Origin: Ruegeria marisrubri
GTDB lineage: Bacteria; Pseudomonadota; Alphaproteobacteria; Rhodobacterales; Rhodobacteraceae
NCBI RefSeq assembly: GCF_001507595.1
Contig: NZ_LQBQ01000023.1
Location: 248,001 to 312,000 of the forward strand
Length of the DNA: 64,000 nt
Reading direction: 5' to 3'
Below are positions 36,897-45,633 of the stretch, in pieces. Below the pieces are notes generated by a model. It was given only the letters and a program-made list of their open reading frames with translations, ran no database searches and was not told the origin of the DNA. Position numbers and translations under genes: made by a program. Numbering within the stretch: position 1 is the first letter of the stretch; each line of letters opens with the position of its first letter.

Positions 36897-38340
36897 GCAT
36901 CCAGCGCAGAGCAATTTCCCGAAAGATTTCTGGTGCCGTGATGCGCAAAGACACCAGAAACGCTGTGGCAAAAGCCGCTCCCATCATGAACAGCAGCACG
37001 AGGTCGCTGTCTGTTTTAAGGGCGCTTTGAACAATCAGCGCCATTGCAGACGCGACCGCCGCGCAAACCGCGCCGGGTACCAGGGCTTCGAATGTCCTGT
37101 GCCCGGAAATATCCAGCCTGCTTTTGAGAAACAGGTAGTTGGACATCAACCGGATGATCGCCAGCACCAGTTGAATGAAAGCAACCGCCGTTATTCCGTA
37201 CGGAACCGCAAGCCAAATCAGCACAAGGAAAAATGGCAGATTTATCAACGAGATCTTGAACATAAGGTCGGTTCGGCCGAGGGCTTTCATCAGATTTCCC
37301 GGAACCATGTCTATCGTTCCCGCCGCAAATGCGATGGCCAGAATCTGCATTGGTACAATCATTGCGTACCATTTCGGGGGGTAGAGCACATGCACCAGAG
37401 GCTCTGCGAGAACCGCGATGCCCGCGCCGGTCCCGAACATCAGAATGGCGCAGTATCTTAGAGAACCGTAGAAATACGATTTGAGTGCCTCCGGGTCGGA
37501 TTGGATTTTTGACATGACCGGGTGCAGGACAAAGCCTGCAACGTTGGTGAAGCTCTTGATTCCCAGCGCAGGAATGCGAAAGGCCACCGAATATATTCCC
37601 AGCGCCGTCGCCCCCAGAACCTTGCCGATCAGAAGATTGTCCAGAAGTCGCGGAGTCGCGTTGATGAATTGTGCGCCAATCAAATGCGCCCCGAAACCGG
37701 CAATGTATTTGAATGTTGCCAGATCAGGTTTGCGGGTCGGCCGCCAAGGCCTGATGATCCAGGTCGTGATGGCGCCGACGGTGATCCCGGCGAGATGGCC
37801 CAACACCAGCGACCAGACACCAAAGTCCAGAACTGCAAGCAATATCGAGACAAGTCCCTTGGTCAGTCCACGCAATACGTCGGGCACCAGTTTGGCCTTG
37901 AGACGCAATTCCCGGACCAGGAAATTCAGATTCACAACGGCCGTTGCCCGCATCACCAGTGTAAGGGCAATCACGGGCAGAAGGCTCGAAAGAAGCGGAT
38001 CACCGTACCAGTCGGCGATTCGCCCTGCGGTCAGCCAGAGCAACGTGGCCAGAGAGCCTGAAAACAACAGGCCACACAGGAGAACCGCGCTGGCTGTCTC
38101 TTCCACCTTGTCACGGGTGGAAACAAGCGCTGCCCCCATGCCGAACTGCGAGACGATTTCGAAATATCCCATGATCGCCAGGCAAATGGCCATGGTTCCG
38201 AACTCTGCGGGCTCAAGGTACCAGGCCAGGACAACAATCGATAAGAGATTGAGAACCTTGGTGCTGAAAAAGGAGAGGTAGGCCCACAAGGCGTTCCTGA
38301 CGCTTTCGCCTACGTTATCGGAACGCGCTTTCTCAACCAT
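36877..38340 (-). CDS. Wzx-type lipid-linked oligosaccharide flippase / polysaccharide biosynthesis protein
   Basis: 487 residues with about 12-14 membrane segments in the MOP/MATE-like pattern of RfbX/Wzx proteins: ALWAYLSFFSTKVLNLLS, YLEPAEFGTMAICLAIMGYFE, GYGA-like QFGMGAALVSTRDKV, and PRLLDNLLIGKVLGATALGIYS. It should flip undecaprenyl-linked repeat units to the periplasm in a Wzy-dependent pathway. No Wzy polymerase was seen nearby. Divergent from the tandem glycosyltransferase (480-base gap), convergent with the lyase. Confidence 0.87.
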   Translation of the reverse strand: MVEKARSDNVGESVRNALWAYLSFFSTKVLNLLSIVVLAWYLEPAEFGTMAICLAIMGYFEIVSQFGMGAALVSTRDKVEETASAVLLCGLLFSGSLATLLWLTAGRIADWYGDPLLSSLLPVIALTLVMRATAVVNLNFLVRELRLKAKLVPDVLRGLTKGLVSILLAVLDFGVWSLVLGHLAGITVGAITTWIIRPWRPTRKPDLATFKYIAGFGAHLIGAQFINATPRLLDNLLIGKVLGATALGIYSVAFRIPALGIKSFTNVAGFVLHPVMSKIQSDPEALKSYFYGSLRYCAILMFGTGAGIAVLAEPLVHVLYPPKWYAMIVPMQILAIAFAAGTIDMVPGNLMKALGRTDLMFKISLINLPFFLVLIWLAVPYGITAVAFIQLVLAIIRLMSNYLFLKSRLDISGHRTFEALVPGAVCAAVASAMALIVQSALKTDSDLVLLFMMGAAFATAFLVSLRITAPEIFREIALRWMQKTGGA

Positions 38341-38820
38341 TCGGACACGCTACACAGCTGCGCGGTATGCGGTAAGGCACTCGCTAAAATACATTGATAC
38401 AGAAACTCCTGATAGCACAGTTTAGAGATACTTGTAAGCACGCGTTGCAGGTTGCTTTTCTGTGCAGCTCGCCTTTGGAGGAAAAGCGGGCACCAAGCGA
38501 AATGGTGCCGCGACAGGACCAGACCTGTTCGTGCCGGGACACCAATTGGTCAATGCCGCAATTTGAGTTCGGGTGATCAAGATCATGCCCTTCGGCCTTG
38601 CCAGACCCGATTTTCCCCGAAGGCAGGGGCAAATTTTCGCCACCGGCTGGCGATTTTCGTCTAAAGTAAGCTGACATTGCATTGCGGCTGAGCGGGTCAG
38701 AACTGCCCAATTTCTCTTTTTCGTCCAATTTGGCGCGGTGCACGCATTCCTCTGGCGCCAATCTGAAGGCGTTTTTTGGCAATTTGAGCAAATGGTTCTT
38801 GGTTCTCGGTTGGTATCGAT
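38341..38820. other. Long intergenic region between flippase and tandem glycosyltransferase genes
   Basis: 480 bases with lower GC than the flanks. Open frames here (for example minus 38384-38896) lack recognisable protein features. Presumed to hold divergent promoters and possibly leader RNA for the polysaccharide genes; nothing specific could be fixed. Confidence 0.4.
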
Positions 38821-41250
38821 ATGCGAAAAACAAAAATCCTGGCACTGACGAAATCGACCGGCGGTATCGCGTTCTACAACAAGCTGCTGCTGTCATCCTT
38901 GAACCGAGAACAGTTCGAGTCGCACACCATTTGCCTTTCGGAAGGATCGCAAAGCTATGCGGAGGGTTTGCGCAGCCTTGGTCTGGGTGCGGAAGAGTTC
39001 CCCATGGACCGGTACAGGATCAGCCCGGTCGGCGACCTTCGGGTCTTGCGGCATGTGCTGAAGGTTGCGCGGAGCAGGAACATTGACATTCTGGTGTGCC
39101 ACGGCAGCAAGGCGGGTTTCCTGGGCCGGGTTGCCGGGCGTATTTTGAAGATCCCGGCGATAAACCGTCAGGCGTCCATGCCGTTCCTGAAGCGGGTTCA
39201 AGGCCGGAAGGCCCCGATTTATTGGGCGCTCGAAGCCGGAGCCGGATTTTTTGGGGGCACGACCGTCGCGATCACCGACCATGCGCGTCGCGAGAGCCTG
39301 AAGAAACGGGTTGTCTCTGCCAACGCGATCCACGTGATCCGAACGGGTGTCGATACCGACAGGTTCCGGCCCCTGGGCTTGCGCGAAACCGTGGCTGCAG
39401 AGCTTGGGTTGGACCCGGCACGCCCCATCGTCGGGTGGCTGGGCCGGCTGGAGCCGCAAAAGGCGCCGCTGGATTATGTCGAGGCGCTTCGCGAGGTGGC
39501 CCCTGGACACCCGGACGTTCAGTTCGTCATCGCCGGGGAGGGAAACTTGCGGAAAGAAGTGGAACATGAGGTGCGCAAGGACGGGCAGCTGGAAAATGTT
39601 CTGCTTCTGCCGTGGCAAAAGGATCCGGCCCGCGCGCTTCAGGCCATGGACATCTTTGCCATGAGTTCGCACTGGGAGGGGTTGCCGCTGACTCTCCTCG
39701 AAGCGATGGCCAGCGGGTGCGCGCCGGTGTCAACAACCGTGGACGGTTGCGTGGAGGCGATCGAGTCCGGCGTCAGCGGATTGCTTGTCCCGCCCGGAGA
39801 TCCATCGGCGATGGCCAAGGCTTTGGATGAATTGCTCTCCTTTCCCGACCGCAGGCGCAGCATGGCCATTGCCGCGCGCCAACGGGTCCTGGATCTGTTT
39901 GACCGGCGGCGGATGATCCGGGAGTGGGAGGAGTTTCTTTTGCAGCAGGTCGAAAGTTCCAGGCCGGATGGCCCGGAGAAAGGCGGGCTGGAACCACCAC
40001 AACAGCCCACCACGCCCGAGGCATCGGCCCCGCAGGCGCCGATGAGGATCTGCATGGTGATCTCGTCTTACCACCCCGTTGTCGGCGGTGCCGAAAAGCA
40101 GGTGGCGCAGATTGCGCGCATCATGACCGACATGGGGCATTCCGTACGTGTGATAACGCGCCGTTATCCCGGTCTGGCCCCTTTCGAAACGATCGACGGC
40201 GTCGATGTGCAGCGTGTCGGGGGCGGCGGCCCCAAAACCGTGGCCGCATTGCGATTTGTCCTTGGGGCAACGCGTGCGATCCGAAGCTTCGCCCCCGACG
40301 TCATTCATTGCCATTCGGCCTTCTCTCCGACCCTCGCTGGGTTGCTGGGGGGGGTGTTCCCCGACCGACCGGTGCTGGTGAAGCCGATGTGTGGCGGTGA
40401 ATTGACCTCGGTTCTTTCCAAGACCGGCGGCCATCTGCGCGGCGCAGCGATGAAGCGCAAAGTGAGTCGCTTTGTCGCTGTAAGCAGCGAAATCGAACAG
40501 GAGCTTCTGCAATTCGGATTTCCCGCCTCCAGGATTCTGCGCATTCCCAACGGCGTGGATACCGACCGGTTCCGTCCGTGCCGGGAGCCGCTCGAGAAAT
40601 CCAAACTGCGAGAAAGCCTTGGCCTGCCCGACGGGATACTGGTGCTGTTTGCCGGACGCCTGGCGCGACAAAAAAGGTTGCCGCTGCTGCTGGAAGCCTG
40701 GCCGGAAGTACGGTCTCGCTGTCCGGACGTGACGCTGCTGATAGCCGGCGCCAACCGAAAGACGTCATCGGGATTTTCGGCAGCTATTGGCGATGCCGAG
40801 GACGTCCCCGCACATTTGCTGGAACAGGACGGCGTTCTGTTTCTGGGGCATGTGGATGACATGCCCTCCTGTCTCCGGGCCTGCGATATCTTCGTTCTTC
40901 CGTCGGCCAGAGAGGGGCTGTCCAACGTCCTGCTCGAGGCCTGTGCGTCCGGGTTGATCGTCGTGGCCTCGCAGGTCGGAGGAACCGAAGACGTGATCGA
41001 GAATGGCAGGAACGGCGTAATGTTTGCGCCGGACAGTCTTGATGAATTGTCTGCGGCGCTGGTCCAGTTGACTGCCGATATCGAGCGCCACCGCGGTCTT
41101 GGCGCGTCGGCTCGGGAAACCATCTCCCGGCGCTTTGACGTGAGAAAGACGGCTGAGCGTCTCTTGATGACCTATGCTACGCTGTGCAGCAGTGGCGAAC
41201 ACCCGCCCGAAGCCGGTATTCCCCGCGCGTCAGATCCCAACAGGAGTTAG
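38821..41250 (+). CDS. Tandem two-domain GT4 glycosyltransferase
   Basis: 809 residues, twice the usual size. Domain 1 (about 1-376) has RTGVDTDRF, PIVGWLGRLEPQKAPLDYVEAL, VIAGEGNLRKEVE and MSSHWEGLPLTLLEAMASGCAPVST. A Pro/Glu-rich linker (about 377-407) precedes domain 2, which begins MRICMVISSYHPVVGGAEKQV at residue 408 and has IPNGVDTDRF, LFAGRLARQKRLPLLLEA and LPSAREGLSNVLLEACASGLIVVAS. Both halves keep the E-x7-E retaining-transferase motif and look active, so the protein may add two sugars in turn. A strong internal Met at 40042 could allow separate synthesis of domain 2. A deleted paralogue lies at 33875-34192. Confidence 0.88.
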   Translation: MRKTKILALTKSTGGIAFYNKLLLSSLNREQFESHTICLSEGSQSYAEGLRSLGLGAEEFPMDRYRISPVGDLRVLRHVLKVARSRNIDILVCHGSKAGFLGRVAGRILKIPAINRQASMPFLKRVQGRKAPIYWALEAGAGFFGGTTVAITDHARRESLKKRVVSANAIHVIRTGVDTDRFRPLGLRETVAAELGLDPARPIVGWLGRLEPQKAPLDYVEALREVAPGHPDVQFVIAGEGNLRKEVEHEVRKDGQLENVLLLPWQKDPARALQAMDIFAMSSHWEGLPLTLLEAMASGCAPVSTTVDGCVEAIESGVSGLLVPPGDPSAMAKALDELLSFPDRRRSMAIAARQRVLDLFDRRRMIREWEEFLLQQVESSRPDGPEKGGLEPPQQPTTPEASAPQAPMRICMVISSYHPVVGGAEKQVAQIARIMTDMGHSVRVITRRYPGLAPFETIDGVDVQRVGGGGPKTVAALRFVLGATRAIRSFAPDVIHCHSAFSPTLAGLLGGVFPDRPVLVKPMCGGELTSVLSKTGGHLRGAAMKRKVSRFVAVSSEIEQELLQFGFPASRILRIPNGVDTDRFRPCREPLEKSKLRESLGLPDGILVLFAGRLARQKRLPLLLEAWPEVRSRCPDVTLLIAGANRKTSSGFSAAIGDAEDVPAHLLEQDGVLFLGHVDDMPSCLRACDIFVLPSAREGLSNVLLEACASGLIVVASQVGGTEDVIENGRNGVMFAPDSLDELSAALVQLTADIERHRGLGASARETISRRFDVRKTAERLLMTYATLCSSGEHPPEAGIPRASDPNRS

Positions 41251-41422
41251 GCGAAATCCACGGGGGTCCCGAACGCAGACGGGATGACAGCGCCAGGCAA
41301 CGCGTTGTCATCCGTCCGGTATCTCGATGCTTTCTGGACTTGCCGCGCGGCCTCGGAGACCCTTGCCGCCTTGGATCGTCAGGATAGCGCAAGGGCCGTG
41401 CAATTTGCGTACCGGATATGGG
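41251..41422. other. Spacer between glycosyltransferase and the decayed mobile element
   Basis: Contains an 8-bp inverted repeat GGATGACA / TGTCATCC (41282-41289 and 41306-41313), placed like a transcription end signal for the tandem glycosyltransferase but without a T-run. Nothing else recognised. Confidence 0.35.
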
Positions 41423-41854
41423 GTCGATCCAGTGGCTGCTATCCGCAGCGAGCTGACAACAGATCCGTCTCGCGTTCAGTTCCTCAACTGGGGCGCTCAT
41501 CGAGCCACCAACGCTTTCAAGGACATCCCCAACGTTGTCTTGGCGGGAACGCCCTTCCTGCCAGAGAGCCAGTATCTCGGTCTCGTTTACGCCAGCACCG
41601 GCTTACCTATCGAACAGGAAATCCCCGCTGACCTCCTCAAGGAGATGCGCCTCGGTGAGCATGGTCATGAGATCCTGCAGGGCCTCTGCAGAGCTTCGGT
41701 TCGGGGAGGTGGATCTCGCTGTCGTCCCTGCAATGGCTATATCGTCGCTGCCCCGAAGTCCGGCATACGGAAAGCACTGCCAACATGGTTCCCCGGCTGC
41801 GAGGTAAAGACCTGGAGGCCCCGGCACAAGCCGCTGAGGGGCAAGGTGAGCGGC
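41423..41854 (+). pseudogene. C-terminal fragment of a mobile-element helicase-like protein
   Basis: Inside an open frame 41327-42001, this part reads as real protein: VQFLNWGAHRATNAF, NVVLAGTPFLPESQY, HEILQGLCRASVRGG, CRPCNGYIVAAPKSGI, LPTWFPGCEVKTWRPRHKP. The NWG-x-x-RATN-x-F / VVLAGT / ILQxLCRASVRG pattern resembles the end of helicase-type proteins carried by integrative elements, with ILQGLCRASVRG in the place of helicase motif VI. The N-terminal part and any start are missing, and the tail after 41854 is nonsense. Identification is from general resemblance only. Confidence 0.45.
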
Positions 41855-42144
41855 ATTTCAATGGTGGGGGAGGATCGCTCTTCCCCCCATACCCCTTGCC
41901 AACGTCATACCCGCCCCAACAGCATCGCGGCAGGACACCGCCCGCATAGGCCGATTGAAGTTCGCCGCCGGAAACCGCACTGGGCCTGCAGAGAGAGGTG
42001 AGGGGCTGCGCAGGCTACCGTAGACCAGATCGTAGACCATCTGGTGCCTGTTGACGCCGTCTGTCCTCTGCTGTTAGCCCTTGTTTCGTTGAAGGGAGAC
42101 CCAAAGAGGGTGCCTGTAACGGGAACGGAACCGGAGACACAGCT
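41855..42144. other. Non-coding remnant between helicase fragment and inverted repeat
   Basis: 290 bases with no credible gene. Two short copies of CGTAGACCAT occur around here (42034-42043 and, in the repeat arm, 42214-42223), hinting at rearranged integrase-leader sequence. Confidence 0.35.
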
Positions 42145-42230
42145 TCTCCTGGGCACCATTCCCTACAGATAAGCCTCTGTTTCCCTTCAGTTTTCGCTAC
42201 TGAGAGCTGGAGGCGTAGACCATGCTGGAG
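42145..42230 (+). repeat. Left arm of an 86-bp perfect inverted repeat
   Basis: Exact reverse complement of 42935-43020. The outer end is the tRNA-Leu 3' sequence TCTCCTGGGCACCA; the inner end is the integrase leader plus its first codons (ATG CTG GAG). It ends exactly where the stop codon of the integrase remnant begins (42231). Confidence 0.95.
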
Positions 42231-42943
42231 CTATGCTGCCGTGTTCAACCATTTGGCCAGCACTTCTAGCGGGTATCCATTCCCATATCCGTGTCCGACA
42301 CCTTCGGTTTGCCAGCCGCCTATCTGGTCGACGATGTCAGCAGGACACTCCACGGCGCGAAGTCGGTCTCGCATCGAATGGCGGAACGAATGCATGGTGC
42401 AGTTCTTCGGCACGAAGCTCTTAATCCATTTGTTCAGTGCTGCACTTGCAGAGTTCGCATTCGTCTGGTCGCTTCGGTTATATCGAGGAAAGGCGAACTT
42501 CTGCCCGTTGGCACTTGAGACAACGCGCTGCGCAGCCCATAGGGAAGAGCCAACCAGCGGTACAAGCCGTTTGCTCCCGGCGGTCTTCAAGCGTCGCCAC
42601 TCGTGTTCCTGAATGACGACGTGGGGTATTCAGTGAGCTTCACAGAGGTTTCCAAGTTCGTGGGTGCAACTGACGACCCAATGGCTGGTGCGACTGCACC
42701 CAACCTCAGCAAGTGTTTTCCCGGAAGGTCGATGTCCTGAACGCGCAGGTGGTACCAGTGTTCATCCAGCTGCTGGGCAGCTCGTTGCGCTCGCGATCTG
42801 GCCACTACAGCTGACCTCGTGCGAAGCGAGAAGCTGATCCTGCTCGCAGTGTAGTGGTGGGACAGGTCACTCGGAACCCGTCGTGAGAAGTAGAAAACCC
42901 CCTGCTTCACAAATGTGAACGGGGCAGTTTTGGTCTCCAGCAT
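42231..42943 (-). pseudogene. Tyrosine-recombinase integrase (DUF6538-type), internally deleted and frameshifted
   Basis: The minus-strand N-terminal part starts at ATG 42943 (MLETKTAPFTFVKQGVFYF, RRVPSDL, RSRAQRAAQQLDEHW), typical of the DUF6538 N-terminal domain, and stops at 42587. The C-terminal part lies in another frame (from about 42622 to 42231: HEWRRLKTAGSKRLVPLVG, MHSFRHSMRDRLR, IGGWQTEGVGHGYG) and keeps the H-x-x-R box and the final catalytic-tyrosine region. Roughly half of a normal integrase, including the first catalytic Arg region, is missing at the junction near 42622. It is enclosed by the 86-bp inverted repeats. Confidence 0.85.
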
Positions 42944-43020
42944 GGTCTACGCCTCCAGCTCTCAGTAGCGAAAACTGAAGGGAAACAGAGGCTTATCTGT
43001 AGGGAATGGTGCCCAGGAGA
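42935..43020 (-). repeat. Right arm of the 86-bp perfect inverted repeat
   Basis: Carries, read on the minus strand, the tRNA-Leu 3' end, a 60-base leader and the integrase start codon. This arm is in the natural position (5' of the integrase); the left arm is the displaced, inverted copy. Confidence 0.95.
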
Positions 43021-43022
43021 GG
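43007..43022. repeat. Attachment-site copy (left end of the younger element)
   Basis: TGGTGCCCAGGAGAGG, identical to 48949-48964, the 3' end of tRNA-Leu. Marks the left boundary of the about 5.9-kb island. Confidence 0.85.
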
Positions 43023-43165
43023 CATCCAAGTCCTATATCTTGGGGTGCCGTGGGATATCGATATTTCTCTAACCACTTCTAAAATAGACTTTTCATTGTT
43101 TCAACCTGTTCCGTTCTGCCCTATTGTACCCCATATGTAGGGGTGGACAGAGAGGTGGACAGGAA

Positions 43166-44362
43166 ATGGCGCGCCCCAAGCACAAACTCTCCAGTGCGGA
43201 ACTAAAAGCCAAGCCCCCAGGCAAGTATTCAGACGGTGATGGGCTTTGGTTTCACAAAAGGCCGGATGGTGGCGCGCAATGGTTCCTGCGCTACACCCTG
43301 TTTGGACGGCGGCATGAAATGGGGTTGGGCAGCTTCCCGGCAGTTTCACTGAAAGCAGCGCGGCAGGAGGCCGAGAAATGGCAGGCCGTGGTTCGCGACG
43401 GCAAGGACGCTATCAAGGAACGGGAACGCCAGAACCGCGAAGCCGAGCGCAACCTGAACATTCTGGCCGATATCGCCAAGGACGCCTTTGAGAGCCGCAA
43501 GGCGGAATTGAAAGGTGACGGGAAGGCGGGCCGGTGGTTCAGCCCCTTGGAACTGCATGTCCTGCCTAAGCTGGGCAAAATGCCGGTTTCGCAGATCGAC
43601 CAGCGCGACATACGCGACACCCTTGCGCCGATCTGGCACACGAAGGCCGACACCGCGCGCAAGGCGATGAACCGGCTTTCCATTTGTATGAGACACGCGG
43701 CGGCGCTGGGCTTGGACGTGGATCTGCAAGCCACGGACAAGGCCAAGGCCCTGTTGGGCAAGCAACGGCACACGGCAACCAATATCCCCGCCCTGCCTTG
43801 GCAGGATGTGCCCGCGTTCTATCAATCGCTGGATGGCGGCAGCGTTACCGAACTCGCCTTAAGACTTCTTATCCTGACTGCGGTGCGCAGCTTCCCCCTT
43901 CGCAACATTCACCTAGACCAGATCGACGGCGATATCTGGACCATACCCGCAGAGGCCATGAAAGGCCGCAAGGGCGCGACCAGTGATTTCCGGGTGCCAC
44001 TGTCGCAAGAGGCACAAAAGGTCATTGCAGAAGCCACCCCGCTTGCCCGAAATGGGTTCTTGTTTCCGGGTGTTCGCAAGGGTGTCGTATCCGACATGAC
44101 AATGAGCAAATTCATGGAACGGCGCGGTATGGCCGAACGTCCGCATGGCTTCCGGTCCAGTTTCCGCGATTGGGTGGCTGAAACCACCAACACCCCGCAC
44201 GATGTGGCAGAGATTGCATTGGGTCATACTGTCGGCGGTGCAGTGGAGCGGAGTTATCGGCGGACGGATTTTCTTGAACAGAGACGGAAGTTGATGGAAC
44301 GCTGGGCGTTGGCGATTACAAGCCAATCAACCCACGTGGTGAAGTTAGAGGTACCGCGATGA
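43166..44362 (+). CDS. int: Tyrosine recombinase / integrase (P4-type, DUF4102 N-terminus)
   Basis: Start set at MARPKHKLSSAELKAKPPGK (43166), GAGG ten bases upstream; 398 residues. N-terminal arm-binding domain (KYSDGDGLWFHKRPDGGAQWFLRY, RRHEMGLGSFPAVSLKAAR), core-binding domain, then the catalytic domain: first Arg in LLILTAVRSFPLRN, HGFRSSFRDWV, LGH in IALGHTVGG, and the nucleophile Tyr in ERSYRRTD. All catalytic residues are present. It should recombine the tRNA-Leu 3' end with the element end. Near the end of the island far from the tRNA. Confidence 0.93.
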   Translation: MARPKHKLSSAELKAKPPGKYSDGDGLWFHKRPDGGAQWFLRYTLFGRRHEMGLGSFPAVSLKAARQEAEKWQAVVRDGKDAIKERERQNREAERNLNILADIAKDAFESRKAELKGDGKAGRWFSPLELHVLPKLGKMPVSQIDQRDIRDTLAPIWHTKADTARKAMNRLSICMRHAAALGLDVDLQATDKAKALLGKQRHTATNIPALPWQDVPAFYQSLDGGSVTELALRLLILTAVRSFPLRNIHLDQIDGDIWTIPAEAMKGRKGATSDFRVPLSQEAQKVIAEATPLARNGFLFPGVRKGVVSDMTMSKFMERRGMAERPHGFRSSFRDWVAETTNTPHDVAEIALGHTVGGAVERSYRRTDFLEQRRKLMERWALAITSQSTHVVKLEVPR

Positions 44363-44967
44363 CGCCTGACGACCGGCAAGACCCAGTTAATTTTTCAGGT
44401 AGATTTCGAGAACAATTGCGCGTCGAGTTTGGAGACGATTTTGAAACTTGGTTGGAACAACTTTATCCACTATTGACGAAGGATTTTTGGGCCGCGTTTG
44501 ATACCCTAGAAAGCCTAGCAAAAAGAGCTGAGCAGATAGACAGGTTCATATCGGCTCTAAAAAAGGCGAGCTCCGAAGCAGATTCCCTATTATCATCTAT
44601 GCCGCAGTGGCTTCACTTGATGGAAGAGCGCGACGATATCGACTTCTATGCAACATATAAAACTTTGAAACAGGCCGAGAAATCCTTCGAACAGTGGCGC
44701 GACAAGGTTGACAAGGTCCTTCGTCAGATTTCCCGGCGCGGTGGTCGCGACCCTAGGGCGATTATGTTGGCTCAATTAACGGCAGGGGCTTTTTCGGAAT
44801 TAGGCGAACCAGTCACATTCGGCCAAACCTACGATGGCAAGCCTTCTACGAGATTTGGGCGAGTTGTCGAAATGCTGCTGGAGGTAAACGGAATCCCCAG
44901 TCACTGGCGAAGGCCAACTCAAAGGGCGTGTGAAGAACATAAAAAACGTAGTGAGCTGAAAAGCTAA
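44359..44967 (+). CDS. Hypothetical protein downstream of the integrase
   Basis: 202 residues, mostly helical and charged, without signal peptide or membrane segment. The middle part (residues about 55-130, KRAEQIDRFISALKKAS, KQAEKSFEQWRDKVDKV) suggests coiled coil. Its ATG overlaps the integrase stop by four bases, so it is probably made with it. Base composition is more AT-rich than neighbours. No function recognised. Confidence 0.7.
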   Translation: MTPDDRQDPVNFSGRFREQLRVEFGDDFETWLEQLYPLLTKDFWAAFDTLESLAKRAEQIDRFISALKKASSEADSLLSSMPQWLHLMEERDDIDFYATYKTLKQAEKSFEQWRDKVDKVLRQISRRGGRDPRAIMLAQLTAGAFSELGEPVTFGQTYDGKPSTRFGRVVEMLLEVNGIPSHWRRPTQRACEEHKKRSELKS

Positions 44968-45008
44968 AATGCCGAAAAAGCCGAAAAGAATATTTTCTTT
45001 GGCATTTT
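44966..45008 (+). terminator. AT-rich inverted repeat at the end of the int operon
   Basis: AAAATGCC (44966-44973) pairs with GGCATTTT (45001-45008); the inner part continues with mostly A-T pairs. It starts on the stop codon of the preceding gene and could end the int transcript, or be an operator. Confidence 0.4.
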
Positions 45009-45063
45009 GAAGGAGCTATAAGTTTTCCCCATTGTGTTCCCGTGGCAACCATGGAGCAGCACA

Positions 45064-45234
45064 ATGCGTTATCTTACCTTCCGCGACCTGCAGGAAAAAC
45101 TCGGCGGCCGAGGTCGCACGACTCTGTATCGTGATATCGAACTTGGGCGCTTGCCCAAGCCCGTGAAAATCGGTGGACGCCTGTATTGGGCTGAAGCAGA
45201 TATCGACGCCGCAATCGCAGCACATGCGCAATAA
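45064..45234 (+). CDS. AlpA-family DNA-binding regulator / excisionase-like protein
   Basis: 56 residues beginning MRYLTFRDLQEKLGGRGRTT, with a MerR-like helix-turn-helix (RTTLYRDIELGRLPKPVKIGG) and the RLYWAEADIDAAI tail of AlpA proteins. GGAG is seven bases upstream. Proteins of this type control integrase expression and excision in P4-like islands. It is the first gene after the terminator-like repeat. Confidence 0.85.
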   Translation: MRYLTFRDLQEKLGGRGRTTLYRDIELGRLPKPVKIGGRLYWAEADIDAAIAAHAQ

Positions 45235-45348
45235 GACCCACCCCACCCAGACTAGGTGTCTGGGCGTGGGGCGGGAATGTTCTTTGGCGGGAACACCTGC
45301 ACCATACGCCCAGCGCCTTTTTGGCTCAACCAAGAAAGGCACAAGGCT

Positions 45349-45633
45349 ATGAGCAGAAATCAATGGTATTCAAACCAGAGTCAGGTTTTCTGGACCTGTA
45401 AGGCGCTCTTGGACGGGCGCACAATCTCGCACAAGACGGAAATCCGCGAGGTGCGCGGCTGGCGGTTGGGCGCAATCGTTCACCGGCTGAAATCCGAATA
45501 CGGCTGGCCGATCCTGACCGAGTATCGCGGGCCGGAAAACGTCGCCTACTACTCGATGAAGCCCGGTTTCGACCGTGCGGCTTTGCGGTTTCCCAGATCC
45601 GCGCGCAGCCTAAACGACGGGGAGGCGGCGTGA
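45349..45633 (+). CDS. Small island protein, probable winged-helix DNA-binding
   Basis: 94 residues with the start at ATG 45349 (MSRNQWYSNQSQVFWTCK); a longer frame to 45256 lacks a ribosome-binding site and overlaps spacer sequence. TISHKTEIREVRGWRLGAIV followed by HRLKSEYGWPILTEYRG and VAYYSM fits a helix-turn-helix plus beta-wing. It probably binds element DNA. Its stop overlaps the next start by one base (TGATG). Confidence 0.65.
   Translation: MSRNQWYSNQSQVFWTCKALLDGRTISHKTEIREVRGWRLGAIVHRLKSEYGWPILTEYRGPENVAYYSMKPGFDRAALRFPRSARSLNDGEAA

Larger units (their letters stand above)
41423..43022. mobile_element. Decayed integrative element at tRNA-Leu (older insertion)
   Basis: Contains the helicase-like fragment, the broken DUF6538-type integrase, the 86-bp inverted repeats and a tRNA-Leu 3'-end copy at 43007-43022 immediately upstream of the integrase leader. 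Reading on the minus strand, tRNA 3' end, leader and integrase start follow each other exactly as in an element integrated next to its tRNA. The far left boundary was not found, so 41423 is only the first base with recognisable element sequence. Confidence 0.55.

Noticed and set aside
38384..38896. A 170-codon minus-strand frame upstream of the tandem glycosyltransferase
   Set aside because: Overlaps the start of the supported gene, and its composition is not protein-like.
41905..42159. A short minus-strand frame between the helicase fragment and the inverted repeat
   Set aside because: No similarity to any family and it runs into the repeat arm; treated as debris.
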